Both the position numbers and the translations under genes were made by a program. This document shows positions 6,033-6,134 of a stretch of DNA of 6,134 nucleotides, one piece after another. The notes under the pieces are model-generated. The model saw only the letters and a program-made list of their open reading frames with translations, was not told where the DNA came from and ran no database searches. This DNA is from Candidatus Thiodictyon intracellulare. GTDB lineage: Bacteria > Pseudomonadota > Gammaproteobacteria > Chromatiales > Chromatiaceae. How positions within the stretch are numbered: position 1 is the first letter of the stretch; the number at the start of each line of letters is the position of its first letter. The DNA lies in the NCBI GenBank assembly GCA_016292295.1, contig JADNEJ010000433.1, positions 1 to 6,134 of the forward strand, read 5' to 3'.

Positions 6033-6061
6033 TTGGAAGGACCTCCGAACTTTCATATCTT
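6033..6061 (+). promoter_or_regulatory. Candidate promoter for the gene starting near 6094
   Basis: TTGGAA (6033-6038) and TATCTT (6056-6061) each match the sigma-70 consensus at 4 of 6 positions, with a 17-bp spacer. The region is clearly more AT-rich than the rest of the window. A start near 6068 would leave a short leader holding GAGGG before ATG 6094. Weak pattern match only. Confidence 0.22.
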
Positions 6062-6108
6062 TAGAGGTGCAAACTAACCGAGGGTAGTAAAAAATGTCCG
6101 AAGGTCCT
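6038..6108. repeat. Imperfect inverted repeat between divergent gene starts
   Basis: AGGACCTCCGAAC at 6038-6050 and GTCCGAAGGTCCT at 6096-6108 are inverted copies matching at 11 of 13 positions, 45 bp apart. One arm overlaps the first codons of the decayed - strand gene, the other the first codons of the candidate + strand gene. It could be a paired regulator site, a relic of another insertion, or chance. Confidence 0.4.
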
Positions 6109-6134
6109 GCCGCGAGAAACTTTAGCTCAGATGC
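6094..6134 (+). CDS. Probable start of a gene running off the right edge
   Basis: ATG 6094 opens a frame (MSEGPAARNFSSD) that stays open to the window end. GAGGG at 6080-6084, nine bases upstream, is a well-placed ribosome binding site, which is the main support. Only 13 complete codons are visible, so no function can be given. It would be divergent from the decayed gene. Confidence 0.35.
   Translation, partial: MSEGPAARNFSSD

Larger units (their letters stand above)
5136..6056 (-). pseudogene. Decayed gene for a membrane-anchored protein, interrupted by a MITE-like element
   Basis: I do not recognise the family. Pieces lying in order on the - strand make one protein. From about 6054 to 5975: FGGPSNPFNAYDRLTRFVFGGFMIKA. 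After one missing C in the GGCC at 5975-5972: LLGGFSWYTHDRPAEAVAQTG, completing a likely N-terminal membrane anchor. Then a variable linker, a short predicted coil (RVVRLERQVEGISVALR), an Ala/Pro-rich stretch, and SWEQKKRSLQGEAVDQKWLAKANDSFIDDLGGLS. An in-frame TAG (5561-5559) follows, but the frame continues as ENGFSVVATDCRTTQCAVVVEWPSY up to the element at 5483. Beyond the element it resumes as DEATAHFDALLHHNYQVHC and ends TVLFNCG at TGA 5138-5136. The start is uncertain: ATG 6056 needs one A removed from AAA to enter frame, and ATG 5983 is an alternative. With ATG 6056, the two indels repaired and the element removed, length is about 236 residues. The DCRTTQC cysteine pair and anchor suggest a periplasmic-facing domain. 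The gene is almost certainly non-functional. Confidence 0.8.

Noticed and set aside
5103..6134. RNase P RNA (rnpB), which often follows rsmI in some gammaproteobacteria
   Set aside because: I looked for the conserved core (such as GAGGAAAGTCCGG) on both strands and did not find it.
1..6134. CRISPR array, tRNA or rRNA
   Set aside because: No regularly spaced repeats and no tRNA or rRNA signatures were visible on either strand.

Overview
The window is GC-rich, and its real genes strongly prefer G or C at the third codon position. The core is the conserved gammaproteobacterial block rsmI / lpoA / yraN / dolP: rsmI on the + strand, the others divergent on the - strand. Gene order, base composition and protein style suggest a gammaproteobacterium, possibly a Chromatiaceae-like purple sulfur bacterium. 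That placement is inference; no marker gene in the window settles it.

Layout. 1-221: no convincing gene, some short inverted repeats. 222-495 (+): a small unrecognised gene broken by a 4-bp tandem duplication. 492-1895 (-): an intact GlcD-like FAD-dependent 2-hydroxyacid dehydrogenase. 1870-2493 (-): dolP, an outer-membrane lipoprotein with two BON domains. 2540-2921 (-): yraN (UPF0102), broken by a 1-bp insertion and an in-frame TAA. 2918-4198 (-): a short lpoA, which has the LppC-type domain but no N-terminal helical-repeat domain. 4197-5102 (+): rsmI, the 16S rRNA C1402 2'-O-methyltransferase. 5136-6056 (-): a decayed gene for a membrane-anchored protein, interrupted by a 202-bp MITE-like element (5282-5483). 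6094-6134 (+): the probable start of a gene that runs off the window.

How the genes fit together. lpoA, yraN, dolP and the dehydrogenase look like one leftward operon: lpoA/yraN overlap by 4 nt, the yraN-dolP gap is under 50 nt, and the dehydrogenase starts inside the end of dolP. LpoA activates the peptidoglycan synthase PBP1A and DolP supports outer-membrane integrity, so the block is mainly about the envelope. RsmI is a ribosome-modification enzyme that usually sits beside it.

The main discovery is at 5274-5491: an exact 8-bp direct repeat (GTAAGAAG) flanks two 30-bp terminal inverted repeats matching at 25 of 30 positions. Removing the element and one repeat copy rejoins a single reading frame through the host gene. 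Three of the seven genes with adequate sequence are broken, while the dehydrogenase, dolP, lpoA and rsmI are intact. This suggests relaxed selection and gene decay, or assembly error at some of the small indels. I found no CRISPR array, tRNA, rRNA or new multigene defence or metabolic system.
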